From contig SAQG01000029.1 of assembly GCA_004020315.1 (NCBI GenBank), positions 1 to 64,000 on the forward strand: a stretch of DNA of 64,000 nucleotides, read 5' to 3'. The stretch is from Mesorhizobium sp. (GTDB lineage Bacteria; Pseudomonadota; Alphaproteobacteria; Rhizobiales; Rhizobiaceae). The notes beneath the pieces were generated by a model. It was given only the letters and a program-made list of their open reading frames with translations. It was not told the origin of the DNA and searched no databases. The position numbers and the translations under genes were made by a program. This document shows, piece by piece, positions 55,009 to 63,233 of the stretch; within the stretch, counting starts at the first letter, position 1; the number at the start of each line of letters is the position of its first letter.

Positions 55009-56442
55009 ATGCGTTACGAACGAGACATGCGCGGCTACGGCGCCAATCCGCCGGATCCGAAATGGCCTGCCGGGGCGCATGTGGCGGTGCAGTTCGTCGT
55101 CAATTACGAGGAAGGCGGCGAGAACTGCGTCCTGCATGGGGACAAGGCTTCGGAAGCCTTCCTGTCCGAGATTGTCGGCGCCGCGCCCTGGCCCGGCCAG
55201 CGTCACTGGAACATGGAATCGATCTACGAATATGGCGCCCGGGCCGGCTTCTGGCGATTGCTGCGCCTGTTCACCGAGGCTGAGGTACCGGTCACCTGCT
55301 ACGGCGTCGCCACAGCGCTGGCGCGTTCGCCCGACCAGGTCGCGGCGATGCAGGAGGCCGGCTGGGAGATCGCCTCGCACGGGCTGAAATGGATCGACTA
55401 CCGCGACCATGCGCCGGAGGACGAGCGCCGCGACATGGAAGCGGCGATCCAGCTGCACTACGAGGTGACAGGGGCGCGGCCGACCGGCTGGTACACCGGC
55501 CGCACGTCGATCAACACTGTGCGGTTGGCAGCGGAAGAAGGCGGCTTCGACTATGTGTCGGACACCTATGACGACGAGTTGCCTTACTGGTTCGAGCATG
55601 ATGGGCGAGACGGGTCGACAAAGCCGCAACTCATTATTCCCTATACGCTCGACGCCAACGACATGCGTTTCGCCACGCCGCAGGGCTTCAACTCGGGCGA
55701 CCAGTTCTTCGCCTATCTCAGGGACAGTTTCGACACGCTCTATGCCGAGGGCGAGGCAGGACGGCCGCGCATGATGAATATCGGCCTGCACTGCCGTCTT
55801 GTCGGGCGGCCGGGCCGGGTCGCGGCGCTGAAGCGCTTCGTCGACTACGTCAAATCGCACGACAAGGTCTGGCTGGCGCGGCGCATCGACATTGCCAGGC
55901 ACTGGCACGAAACCCACCCGTTCCGGCTACCGGCGCTGCGGCCGTCGAAAATGGAATTCGAGGCCTTCGTCCAGGCCTTCGGCGGCGTGTTCGAGCATTC
56001 GCCGTGGATCGCCGAGCGCGCCTACGAACTGGAACTCGGCCCGGCGCATGACAGTGCCGGCGGCCTCCAAAATGCGCTGTGCCGGGTCTTTCGCGCGGCC
56101 AGCGAGGCCGAGCGGCTCTCCGTGCTCAACGCCCATCCCGACCTTGCCGGCAAATTGGCTCAGGCCAAAAGGCTGACAGCGGAATCGGCCAGAGAACAGG
56201 CTTCCGCCGGGCTCGACGCGCTGACCGACAAGGAGCGCGAGCTGTTCTCGAAGCTCAATGCCGCCTACGTCACCCGTTTCGGCTTCCCCTTCATCATCGC
56301 GGTGAAAGGCAGGACCAAGGCGGACATCCTGGCGGAGGTCGAGGCGCGCATTGGCAACAGCCGCGGCGTTGAATTCGAAACCGCCTGCAAACAGGTCGAG
56401 CGCATCGCACTGCTCCGCCTCAAGGACATGCTTCCGCAATAG
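55009..56442 (+). CDS. puuE: Allantoinase PuuE fused to OHCU decarboxylase
   Basis: A 477-residue bifunctional protein. Residues 1-305 are the PuuE allantoinase, a metal-independent relative of polysaccharide deacetylases (RDMRGYGANPPDPKWP, VQFVVNYEEGGENCVLHGD, MESIYEYGARAGFWRLLRLF, GWYTGRTSINT, DTYDDELPYW). Residues about 315-477 are OHCU decarboxylase (MEFEAFVQAFGGVFEHSPWIAERAY, LNAHPDLAGKLAQ, ASAGLDALTDKERELFSKLNAAYVTRFGFPFIIAVKG). The fusion handles the steps OHCU to S-allantoin and S-allantoin to allantoate. GCAGGAG precedes the ATG. First gene of a plus-strand operon that runs on to allA. Confidence 0.95.
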   Translation: MRYERDMRGYGANPPDPKWPAGAHVAVQFVVNYEEGGENCVLHGDKASEAFLSEIVGAAPWPGQRHWNMESIYEYGARAGFWRLLRLFTEAEVPVTCYGVATALARSPDQVAAMQEAGWEIASHGLKWIDYRDHAPEDERRDMEAAIQLHYEVTGARPTGWYTGRTSINTVRLAAEEGGFDYVSDTYDDELPYWFEHDGRDGSTKPQLIIPYTLDANDMRFATPQGFNSGDQFFAYLRDSFDTLYAEGEAGRPRMMNIGLHCRLVGRPGRVAALKRFVDYVKSHDKVWLARRIDIARHWHETHPFRLPALRPSKMEFEAFVQAFGGVFEHSPWIAERAYELELGPAHDSAGGLQNALCRVFRAASEAERLSVLNAHPDLAGKLAQAKRLTAESAREQASAGLDALTDKERELFSKLNAAYVTRFGFPFIIAVKGRTKADILAEVEARIGNSRGVEFETACKQVERIALLRLKDMLPQ

Positions 56443-56481
56443 CCGCAATACGCCTTGGCTTCCGCAACAGGCTTTGAACTG

Positions 56482-57342
56482 ATGGATATGAAAATGGCCA
56501 ACCGAACCTATTACGCGCCGCATGGCGGCCACCCCGGCCAGAGCGAGCTGCTGACCGGCCGTGCCGTCTTTACCGAGGCCTACGCCGTGATTCCAAAGGG
56601 GGTGATGCAGGACATCGTCACCAGCGCCTTGCCGTTCTGGGACAGGACCCGCGTCTGGGTGCTGTCGCGCCCGCTGTCGGGCTTTGCCGAGACGTTTTCG
56701 CAATACATCGTCGAGGTCGCGCCCGGCGGCGGCAGCAACCGGCCGGAACCGGATGCCGGCGCCGAGGGCGCCTTGTTCGTGGTCGAGGGCGAACTGACCG
56801 TCTTGTTGGCTGGCGAGAAACATGTCCTGCAGCCGGGCGGCTTTGCTTTCCTGCCGCCGGCCAGCGGATGGACCGTTCGCAATGAGAGCGGTGCAGCCGT
56901 CCGCTTTCATTGGATCCGCAAGGCTTACGACGCCGTCGAAGGCATTGAAGTTCCGCAAGCCTTCTTCGCCAACGAACGAGACATCGCGCCCACGCCGATG
57001 CCGGGCACCGAAGGCAGATGGGCGACGACGCGCTTCGTCGGCCCGGCCGACATGCGCCACGACATGCATGTCACCGTCGTCACGCTCGAGCCGGGCGCGG
57101 TCATTCCCTTCGCCGAGACCCATGTCATGGAGCACGGTCTTTATGTGCTGGAGGGCAAGGCGGTCTACCGCCTCAATCAGGACTGGGTCGAGGTCGAGGC
57201 CGGCGACTATATGTGGCTGCGCGCCTTCTGCCCGCAGGCCTGCTATGCCGGCGGTCCAGGCCAGTTCCGCTACCTGCTCTACAAGGACGTCAACCGGCAT
57301 GCCAAGCTTGGCGGCGCCGGCGTCGCGAGGCGCGCGCCATGA
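56482..57342 (+). CDS. (S)-ureidoglycine aminohydrolase (bicupin)
   Basis: A bicupin protein of about 286 residues that removes ammonia from S-ureidoglycine, giving ureidoglycolate. MANRTYYAPHGGHP and FTEAYAVIPKGVMQDIVTSALPFW at the start; first cupin near EGALFVVEGELTVLLAGEKHVLQPGGFAFLPP; second cupin with the Mn-binding set HDMHVTVVTLEPGAVIPFAETHVMEHGLYVLEG. Starts at 56482, 56488 and 56494 are all in frame; a GGA sits seven bases before the last. Its stop overlaps allA by four bases. Confidence 0.92.
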   Translation: MDMKMANRTYYAPHGGHPGQSELLTGRAVFTEAYAVIPKGVMQDIVTSALPFWDRTRVWVLSRPLSGFAETFSQYIVEVAPGGGSNRPEPDAGAEGALFVVEGELTVLLAGEKHVLQPGGFAFLPPASGWTVRNESGAAVRFHWIRKAYDAVEGIEVPQAFFANERDIAPTPMPGTEGRWATTRFVGPADMRHDMHVTVVTLEPGAVIPFAETHVMEHGLYVLEGKAVYRLNQDWVEVEAGDYMWLRAFCPQACYAGGPGQFRYLLYKDVNRHAKLGGAGVARRAP

Positions 57343-57842
57343 CCCGCATCGTGGCGCGCCCGCTGACCCGCGAAAACTTCGCCGAGTTCGGCGACGTCAT
57401 CGATATGGGCGGCGACAACCACTACCCGATCAATGGCGGCAGAGCGGAACGCTACCACGACCTCGCCACCGCCGAGGCACAGGGATCGAATGCCCGCGTG
57501 CTGATCTCCATGGTGCGCGGCACGCCTTACGATTTTCCGCTGAAGCTCACCATGGTCGAGCGTCACCCGTTCGGCAGCCAGGCTTTCATCCCGCTGTCGC
57601 CCCGGCCATTCCTGGTCATCGTTTGCCATGATGGCGACGACGGTCCGGGTGAGCCGCACGCCTTTATCACCGCGCCTGGGCAAGGCGTCAATTACCCACG
57701 CAATCGGTGGCACGGCGTGCTGACGCCGATCGGCGAGGCCCAGGATTTTCTCGTCGTCGACTGCGGTGGCGACGGCTCCAATCTCGAAGAGTGCCATTTC
57801 TCGCACGCTTACGAGATCGATCTCCCCGACGGGACCGCATGA
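57339..57842 (+). CDS. allA: Ureidoglycolate lyase
   Basis: A 167-residue AllA-family enzyme splitting ureidoglycolate into glyoxylate and urea. Features: ARPLTRENFAEFGDVID, AERYHDLATAEAQG, MVERHPFGSQAFIPLSPRPFLVIV and PGQGVNYPRNRWHGVLTPIGE, where the His in RWHG belongs to the cupin active site. ATGA overlap with the preceding gene and TGATG-type overlap with the following deaminase show a tightly packed operon. Confidence 0.94.
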   Translation: MTRIVARPLTRENFAEFGDVIDMGGDNHYPINGGRAERYHDLATAEAQGSNARVLISMVRGTPYDFPLKLTMVERHPFGSQAFIPLSPRPFLVIVCHDGDDGPGEPHAFITAPGQGVNYPRNRWHGVLTPIGEAQDFLVVDCGGDGSNLEECHFSHAYEIDLPDGTA

Positions 57843-58435
57843 TGACCGACATCTCGCTGATCGACCAACTGCTCGACGTGATCGAGTATGACATCGTGCC
57901 GAAGACGGCCGAAGGCGTCGCCCATGGCAACAAGCTGTTTGGCGCGGCGATCCTGAGAAAGGACGACCGCTCGCTGGTGCTCGCGGAGACCAACAACGAG
58001 ACGGAGAACCCACTCTGGCACGGTGAAGTGCATTGCCTGAAGCGGTTCTACGAAATGCCGAAGGCCGAGCGCGTCGATACCAAGGACGCGATCTTCCTCG
58101 CCACGCACGAGCCCTGCTCACTCTGCCTGTCGGCGATCACCTGGACCGGCTTCGACAATTTCTACTATCTGTTCAGCCACGAGGATTCGCGCGACAGCTT
58201 CGCCATCCCGCATGACCTGAAGATCCTGAAGGAGGTCTTCACCCTCGACCCCGGCGGCTACAATGCCGAGAATGCCTACTGGAAGAGCTTTTCGATCCGC
58301 AAACTGGTGCGGTCGCTGCCCGAGGCCGAGCGCCAGCGGCTGGAAACGCGGATCGGGAATATCTCGGCGCGCTATGACGAACTGTCCAGCGCCTACCAGG
58401 CGAGCAAGGCCGAAAACGACATTCCGCTGAGTTGA
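57842..58435 (+). CDS. Cytidine-deaminase-fold deaminase, unknown base substrate
   Basis: A 197-residue zinc deaminase of the CDA superfamily. Zinc site: HGE (60-62) with catalytic Glu62 and PCSLC (91-95) with Cys92 and Cys95. Most base deaminases of this class have HAE; HGE is like fungal cytosine deaminase. A C-terminal extension of about 90 residues (KILKEVFTLDPGGYNAENAYWKSFSIRKLV and a helical end) is unlike TadA. Its place behind allA in the ureide operon suggests an aminopurine, cytosine or related substrate. Start 57842, or ATG at 57839. Confidence 0.85.
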   Translation: MTDISLIDQLLDVIEYDIVPKTAEGVAHGNKLFGAAILRKDDRSLVLAETNNETENPLWHGEVHCLKRFYEMPKAERVDTKDAIFLATHEPCSLCLSAITWTGFDNFYYLFSHEDSRDSFAIPHDLKILKEVFTLDPGGYNAENAYWKSFSIRKLVRSLPEAERQRLETRIGNISARYDELSSAYQASKAENDIPLS

Positions 58436-58518
58436 CGCGGATTGACCAGCCGAATTCGTTGGCTGGCCCACGACGCGGCAGGGTCGGGCTCCATCATACA
58501 GTCAGCCAGGAGCCCCGC

Positions 58519-60504
58519 ATGAAAACCGTCACTGAATTTCCCCGCAAGGTCGTTGAGTTTCCGGACATGGGGATCGTCATGCCGGATGGCTGCCGGCTGT
58601 CGGCGCGGGTGTGGATGCCGGCCGATGCTGCCGACGATCCGGTGCCGGCGATTCTCGAGCATTTGCCCTACCGCAAGCGCGACGGCACGATTTATCGGGA
58701 CCAGCTGACCCATCCCCATTTCGCCGGCCACGGCTACGCCTCGATCCGCGTCGACATGCGCGGCAATGGCGATTCCGAAGGGCTGATGGACGACGAATAT
58801 TCCGAGCAGGAATTGCAGGATGCTTGCGACGTGATTGCGTGGGCGGCTGCCCAGCCCTGGTGCAACGGCAATGTCGGCATGATGGGCATCTCCTGGGGCG
58901 GCTTCAACTGCCTGCAGACGGCAGCCAAGCAGCCACCGGCGCTGAAGGCAGTCATCAGCCTGTGCTCGACCGTCGACCGCTACGCCGACGACATCCACTA
59001 CAAGGGCGGCTGCCTGCTGATCGAGAATTTCGGCTGGGCCTCGACCATGCTGTCCTATTCCTCGCGGCCGCCGGATCCACTGCTGGCCGGCGACACCAGA
59101 TGGCGCGACCTGTGGCTGACCCGGCTGGAGAACCAGCCCTTCCTGGCGCCGCTGTGGCTGAAGCATCAGTACCGCGACGCTTACTGGAAGCGCGGCTCTA
59201 TCTGCGAGGACTATTCCGCCATCCAAGCCGCCGTGCTGTCGATCGGCGGCTGGCATGACGGCTATCGCAACACCATTTCCCATCTCGCCGCCAATATCGA
59301 GGCGCCGGTCAAAGGCATCGTCGGCCCGTGGATCCACAAATACCCGCACTATGCCGCGCCTGAACCGCGCATCGGTTTCCTGCAGGAGGCCTTGCGCTGG
59401 TGGGACCGCTGGCTGAAAGGCGTCGACACTGGCGTCGACGCCGACCCCGCCTACCGCGCCTATGTCATGGACAGCGTCCGCCCCGCGCGCTGGCATCCCG
59501 AACGGCCGGGCCGCTGGGTGGCTGAATCGGAATGGCCGTCGCCTGATATCAAGACGCAGGAAGTCGAGCTGATCCCCGAAGGCAGCAAGCCCGCCATCGT
59601 CGCTTCACCGCAAAGCTGCGGTCTCGCCGGCGGCGAATATTTTCCCTTCACCTTCGGCCCGGAACTGCCTGGCGATCAGCGCCCCGACGATGTGCTGTCG
59701 GTGTGTTTCGACCAGCCGGTGCTAACTGAGGCGATCGACATTGTCGGCGCGCCGGAAGTGCTGGTCAGGGTTTCGTCGGACCGGCCGCAAGCGAACATCG
59801 CCATTCGGCTTTGTGACGTGCATCCCGACGGCGCGTCCGAGTTGATCTCCTATGGCGTGCTCAACCTGACGCATCGCGACTCGCACGAATTCCCCGAGTC
59901 GCTGGTGCCGGGCGAAACCGTCAGCGCGCGGGTCGTGCTAGACCAATGCGCCTATCGCGTGCCGGCCGGTCACCGTCTGCGTATTGCCGTTTCGAACGCC
60001 TACTGGCCGATGATCTGGCCGTCGCCGGAGCCGGTCCGGCTCGACCTTTCGGCGGCAACGCTGAAGCTGCCGTTGCGCCCGCCGGCGCAAGGCGACGAAA
60101 TCACGTTCCCCACACCCGAGGCAGCCACGCCCTGGGCGACCGAAACGGTCCGCGCCGCCAATTCCGAGCGTCATGTCGATCGCGACGAAAAAACCGGGAA
60201 AACCACGCTTTCCATCGTCGACGATTTCGGCGAGGTGCGCGATCTGGAGCATGGCCTGGCCAACGGCAGCATCGCGCGAGAGACATGGGCGATCCATCCC
60301 GACAATCCGCTGTCAGCGTCGGGCAAGACACATTGGACGCAGACGCTGTCGCGAAATGGATGGTCGGTGCGCACCGAAACCTTCGCCGAGATGCGGTCCG
60401 ACGCGCAAAACTTCGTGGTTAGCGCCAGAATCGAAGCCTATGAAGGCGAAATCCTGATTTTCGAGCGCAACTTCGAGGAGGCAATCCCGCGCGCTCTGCT
60501 TTGA
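58519..60504 (+). CDS. CocE/NonD family hydrolase
   Basis: A 661-residue alpha/beta hydrolase of the cocaine esterase/X-Pro dipeptidyl-peptidase family. Nucleophile Ser125 in MMGISWGGF; RVDMRGNGDSEG precedes it; IVGPWIHKYPH holds the likely catalytic His; C-terminal jelly-roll domain from about residue 360 (PEVLVRVSSDRPQANIAIRLCDVHPDG). It hydrolyses an ester or amide bond of an unknown compound; no signal peptide, so cytoplasmic. AGGAG seven bases before the ATG. It follows the deaminase by 83 nt and leads to a peptide-type ABC transporter, so it may process what that transporter brings in. Confidence 0.9.
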   Translation: MKTVTEFPRKVVEFPDMGIVMPDGCRLSARVWMPADAADDPVPAILEHLPYRKRDGTIYRDQLTHPHFAGHGYASIRVDMRGNGDSEGLMDDEYSEQELQDACDVIAWAAAQPWCNGNVGMMGISWGGFNCLQTAAKQPPALKAVISLCSTVDRYADDIHYKGGCLLIENFGWASTMLSYSSRPPDPLLAGDTRWRDLWLTRLENQPFLAPLWLKHQYRDAYWKRGSICEDYSAIQAAVLSIGGWHDGYRNTISHLAANIEAPVKGIVGPWIHKYPHYAAPEPRIGFLQEALRWWDRWLKGVDTGVDADPAYRAYVMDSVRPARWHPERPGRWVAESEWPSPDIKTQEVELIPEGSKPAIVASPQSCGLAGGEYFPFTFGPELPGDQRPDDVLSVCFDQPVLTEAIDIVGAPEVLVRVSSDRPQANIAIRLCDVHPDGASELISYGVLNLTHRDSHEFPESLVPGETVSARVVLDQCAYRVPAGHRLRIAVSNAYWPMIWPSPEPVRLDLSAATLKLPLRPPAQGDEITFPTPEAATPWATETVRAANSERHVDRDEKTGKTTLSIVDDFGEVRDLEHGLANGSIARETWAIHPDNPLSASGKTHWTQTLSRNGWSVRTETFAEMRSDAQNFVVSARIEAYEGEILIFERNFEEAIPRALL

Positions 60505-60659
60505 GCGCTTATCGAGGTTGGTCCAATTGCGACGTACGATTTACGCCACGGCATGTCGCATTCGGCCTTGCTTACAGCTTTCCGTTGCGGTCATTATTCT
60601 CCTCAGAAGAAACCATAAAAAACGGCCACAAGGTCGAACCACAGAGTGAGGAACTCAAC

Positions 60660-62246
60660 ATGTCGAACGAACTGGAATTTCTAAGCCGGCGCGTCGCATC
60701 CGGCAAACTGAGCCGTCGTGATTTTCTCGGCCGGGCGGCAGCGCTCGGCGTCACCGCGACCTTCGCCAACTCGCTGCTTTCAAGTGCGGCGCACGCCGCG
60801 GGTCCGGTCAAGGGCGGCACGCTGAAGGCCGGCCTTGTCGGCGGCGAGTCCACCAACAGCCTCGATCCGGCCCTGTTCATGACCCAGGTGCCGTTCGCCT
60901 TCGGCAAGATGTGGGGCGAACTGATCGTCGAGCTGTCCCCGGAAGGCACTCTCGAGAACCGCATCGCTGAGGAGATCGGCTCGTCGGACGACGCCAAGGT
61001 ATGGACCCTGAAGATCCGCGACGGCATCGAATTCCACAACGGCAAGACGGTGACCGCCGAGGACGTGGCCGCCACGCTCGAACGCCATTCGGACGAGAAA
61101 TCGAAGTCGGGCGCGCTCGGCTACATGAAGGGCATCGAGAGCATCAAGGCCAGCGGCAAGGAAGTCGTGCTGACCCTGAAGGAAGCCAATGCCGACCTGC
61201 CCTATCTGCTCAGCGACTACCATTTGATCATCCAGCCCAATGGCGGCAAGGACAAGCCCGATGCGGGCATCTCGGCCGGACCCTATAAAATCACCACCAA
61301 CGAACCCGGCGTGCGCCATGGCGGCGAGCGCTTCGCCAATTACTGGCAGGCCGACAAGATGGGCCATGCCGACCAGATCGAGATCATCGTCATCAACGAC
61401 GCCACGGCGCGTACGGCCGCCCTGCAGGGCGGCCAGGTCAACATGATCAATCGCGTCGAGCCGAAGATCGTCGACCTGATCAAGCGTCTGCCCGGCGTCA
61501 CTATCCGCAACCATTCGGGACCCGGCCACTACGTTTTCATCATGCACTGCAACACCGCGCCGTTCGACAACAATGATTTGCGAATGGCGCTGAAGCTGGC
61601 GATCGACCGCGAGGAAATGCTGGACAAGGTGCTGCGCGGCTATGGCTCGCTCGGCAACGACTTCCCGATCAATGCTTCTTACCCGCTCTTCACTGAGATC
61701 GAGCAGCGCAAATACGATCCCGACAAGGCCAAATTCCACTACAAGAAGTCTGGCCATGAGGGTGCCATCCTGCTCCGGACATCGGATGTCGCCTTCCCCG
61801 GCGCCGTCGATGCGGCGCAGCTGTTCCAGCAGAGCGCGGCGAAGGCAGGCATCACGCTGGAGATCAAGCGCGAACCGGGCGACGGCTACTGGTCGGAAGT
61901 CTGGAACAAACAGCCCTTCTGCGCCTCTTACTGGGGCGGCCGCTCGACGCAGGACCAGATGTATTCGACCGCCTATCTGTCGACGGCCGACTGGAACGAC
62001 ACACGTTTCAAGCGTCCGGATTTCGACAAGATGGTGCTGGCGGCCCGCGCCGAGCTCGACGAGGCCAAGCGCAAGGCAATGTACCACGACATGGGCGTCA
62101 TGGTGCGCGACGAAGGTGGCCTGATCCTGCCGATGTTCAATCAGTTCATCGACGCGACGGGCGCCAAGGTCGCCGGCTGGGTCGACGATCCGCATCAGGA
62201 ACTGATGAACGGGTATGCTCTGGCAAAGTGCTGGCTCGAAGCCTGA
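60660..62246 (+). CDS. Peptide/opine-type ABC transporter substrate-binding protein
   Basis: A 528-residue family 5 extracellular solute-binding protein (DppA/OppA-like) with a Tat signal (SRRDFLGRAAALGVTAT, cleavage near AHAA). Core: GGTLKAGLVGGESTNSLDPAL, WTLKIRDGIEFHNGKTVTAEDV, AGPYKITTNEPG, LRMALKLAIDREEMLDKVL and YWGGRSTQDQMYS. It delivers an oligopeptide-like or other amphiphilic ligand to the two permeases downstream. Upstream, the 155-nt gap to the CocE gene contains no recognisable promoter element. Confidence 0.93.
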   Translation: MSNELEFLSRRVASGKLSRRDFLGRAAALGVTATFANSLLSSAAHAAGPVKGGTLKAGLVGGESTNSLDPALFMTQVPFAFGKMWGELIVELSPEGTLENRIAEEIGSSDDAKVWTLKIRDGIEFHNGKTVTAEDVAATLERHSDEKSKSGALGYMKGIESIKASGKEVVLTLKEANADLPYLLSDYHLIIQPNGGKDKPDAGISAGPYKITTNEPGVRHGGERFANYWQADKMGHADQIEIIVINDATARTAALQGGQVNMINRVEPKIVDLIKRLPGVTIRNHSGPGHYVFIMHCNTAPFDNNDLRMALKLAIDREEMLDKVLRGYGSLGNDFPINASYPLFTEIEQRKYDPDKAKFHYKKSGHEGAILLRTSDVAFPGAVDAAQLFQQSAAKAGITLEIKREPGDGYWSEVWNKQPFCASYWGGRSTQDQMYSTAYLSTADWNDTRFKRPDFDKMVLAARAELDEAKRKAMYHDMGVMVRDEGGLILPMFNQFIDATGAKVAGWVDDPHQELMNGYALAKCWLEA

Positions 62247-62262
62247 GCCCGGCCTTGCGGAT

Positions 62263-63222
62263 ATGTCCTCACCCATCGTGAAACTGGTGGCCCAGCGCAT
62301 TGCGCTGGGCATCCTCCTGCTGTTGGCCGTCTCGGTCCTGATCTTCGCCGGCACCCAAATCCTGCCCGGCGACGTCGCGCAAGCCATCCTTGGGCAGTCG
62401 GCGACACCGGAGTCGCTCGCCAATCTGCGCGAGCAGCTCGGCCTCAACGATCCGGCCTTTATCCGCTATTTCCGCTGGCTCGGCGGCGTGGTGACCGGCG
62501 ATCTCGGCACCGCCATGTCGAGCGGGCAGGATATTGCGACGTCGATCAAGGGGCGGTTGTGGAACACGTTGTTCCTCGCCTTCTGGGCGGCGGTCGTGGC
62601 CGTGCCGCTGGCGATCATTCTCGGCCTGATTGCGGTGCGTTACCGCAATGGCTGGGTCGACAAGCTGATCTCCGGGCTGGCGCTTGCCTCGACATCATTT
62701 CCCGAATTCTTCATCGGCTACGTGCTGGTCTATTTCTTTGCCGTGAAGTACCAGATCTTCCCCGGCATCTCGACCGTCTATGACGGAATGCCTTTCGGCG
62801 AACGCATGCTGGCGATCATGCTGCCGGCGGCGGCACTGACGCTGGTGGTGCTCGCTCATATGATGCGCATGACGCGCGCCGCGATCCTCAATGTCATGCA
62901 GTCGGCTTATGTGGAAACCGCCGAGCTCAAGGGGCTTTCGGCCTTCGCCGTCATCCGCAGGCATGCCTTCCCCAATGCGATTGCGCCGATCATCAACGTC
63001 GTCATGCTCAACCTCGCCTATCTCATCGTCGGCGTCGTCGTGGTCGAGGTGATCTTCGTCTACCCGGGCATGGGCCAATATCTCGTCGATCACGTCACCA
63101 AGCGCGACGTGCCGGTGGTGCAGGCGGTCGGGCTGATCTTCGCCGCCGTCTACATCAGCTTGAACATCATTGCGGACATTGCGGCGATCGTCGCCAATCC
63201 GCGTCTCAGACATCCGAAATAG
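62263..63222 (+). CDS. Peptide-type ABC transporter permease (DppB-like)
   Basis: A 319-residue inner-membrane permease with six helices. VSVLIFAGTQILPGDVAQAILG near the start is the DppB signature; the EAA-type cytoplasmic loop is AYVETAELKGLSAFAVIRRHAFPNAIAPI. It starts 17 nt after the binding-protein stop and is followed 11 nt later by the second permease. Confidence 0.93.
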   Translation: MSSPIVKLVAQRIALGILLLLAVSVLIFAGTQILPGDVAQAILGQSATPESLANLREQLGLNDPAFIRYFRWLGGVVTGDLGTAMSSGQDIATSIKGRLWNTLFLAFWAAVVAVPLAIILGLIAVRYRNGWVDKLISGLALASTSFPEFFIGYVLVYFFAVKYQIFPGISTVYDGMPFGERMLAIMLPAAALTLVVLAHMMRMTRAAILNVMQSAYVETAELKGLSAFAVIRRHAFPNAIAPIINVVMLNLAYLIVGVVVVEVIFVYPGMGQYLVDHVTKRDVPVVQAVGLIFAAVYISLNIIADIAAIVANPRLRHPK

Positions 63223-63233
63223 GGGAAGCGGAC

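Noticed and set aside
60780-62447. 555-residue reading frame antisense to the ABC binding protein
   Set aside because: The opposite strand encodes a complete binding protein with Tat signal; composition of the antisense frame is not protein-like.
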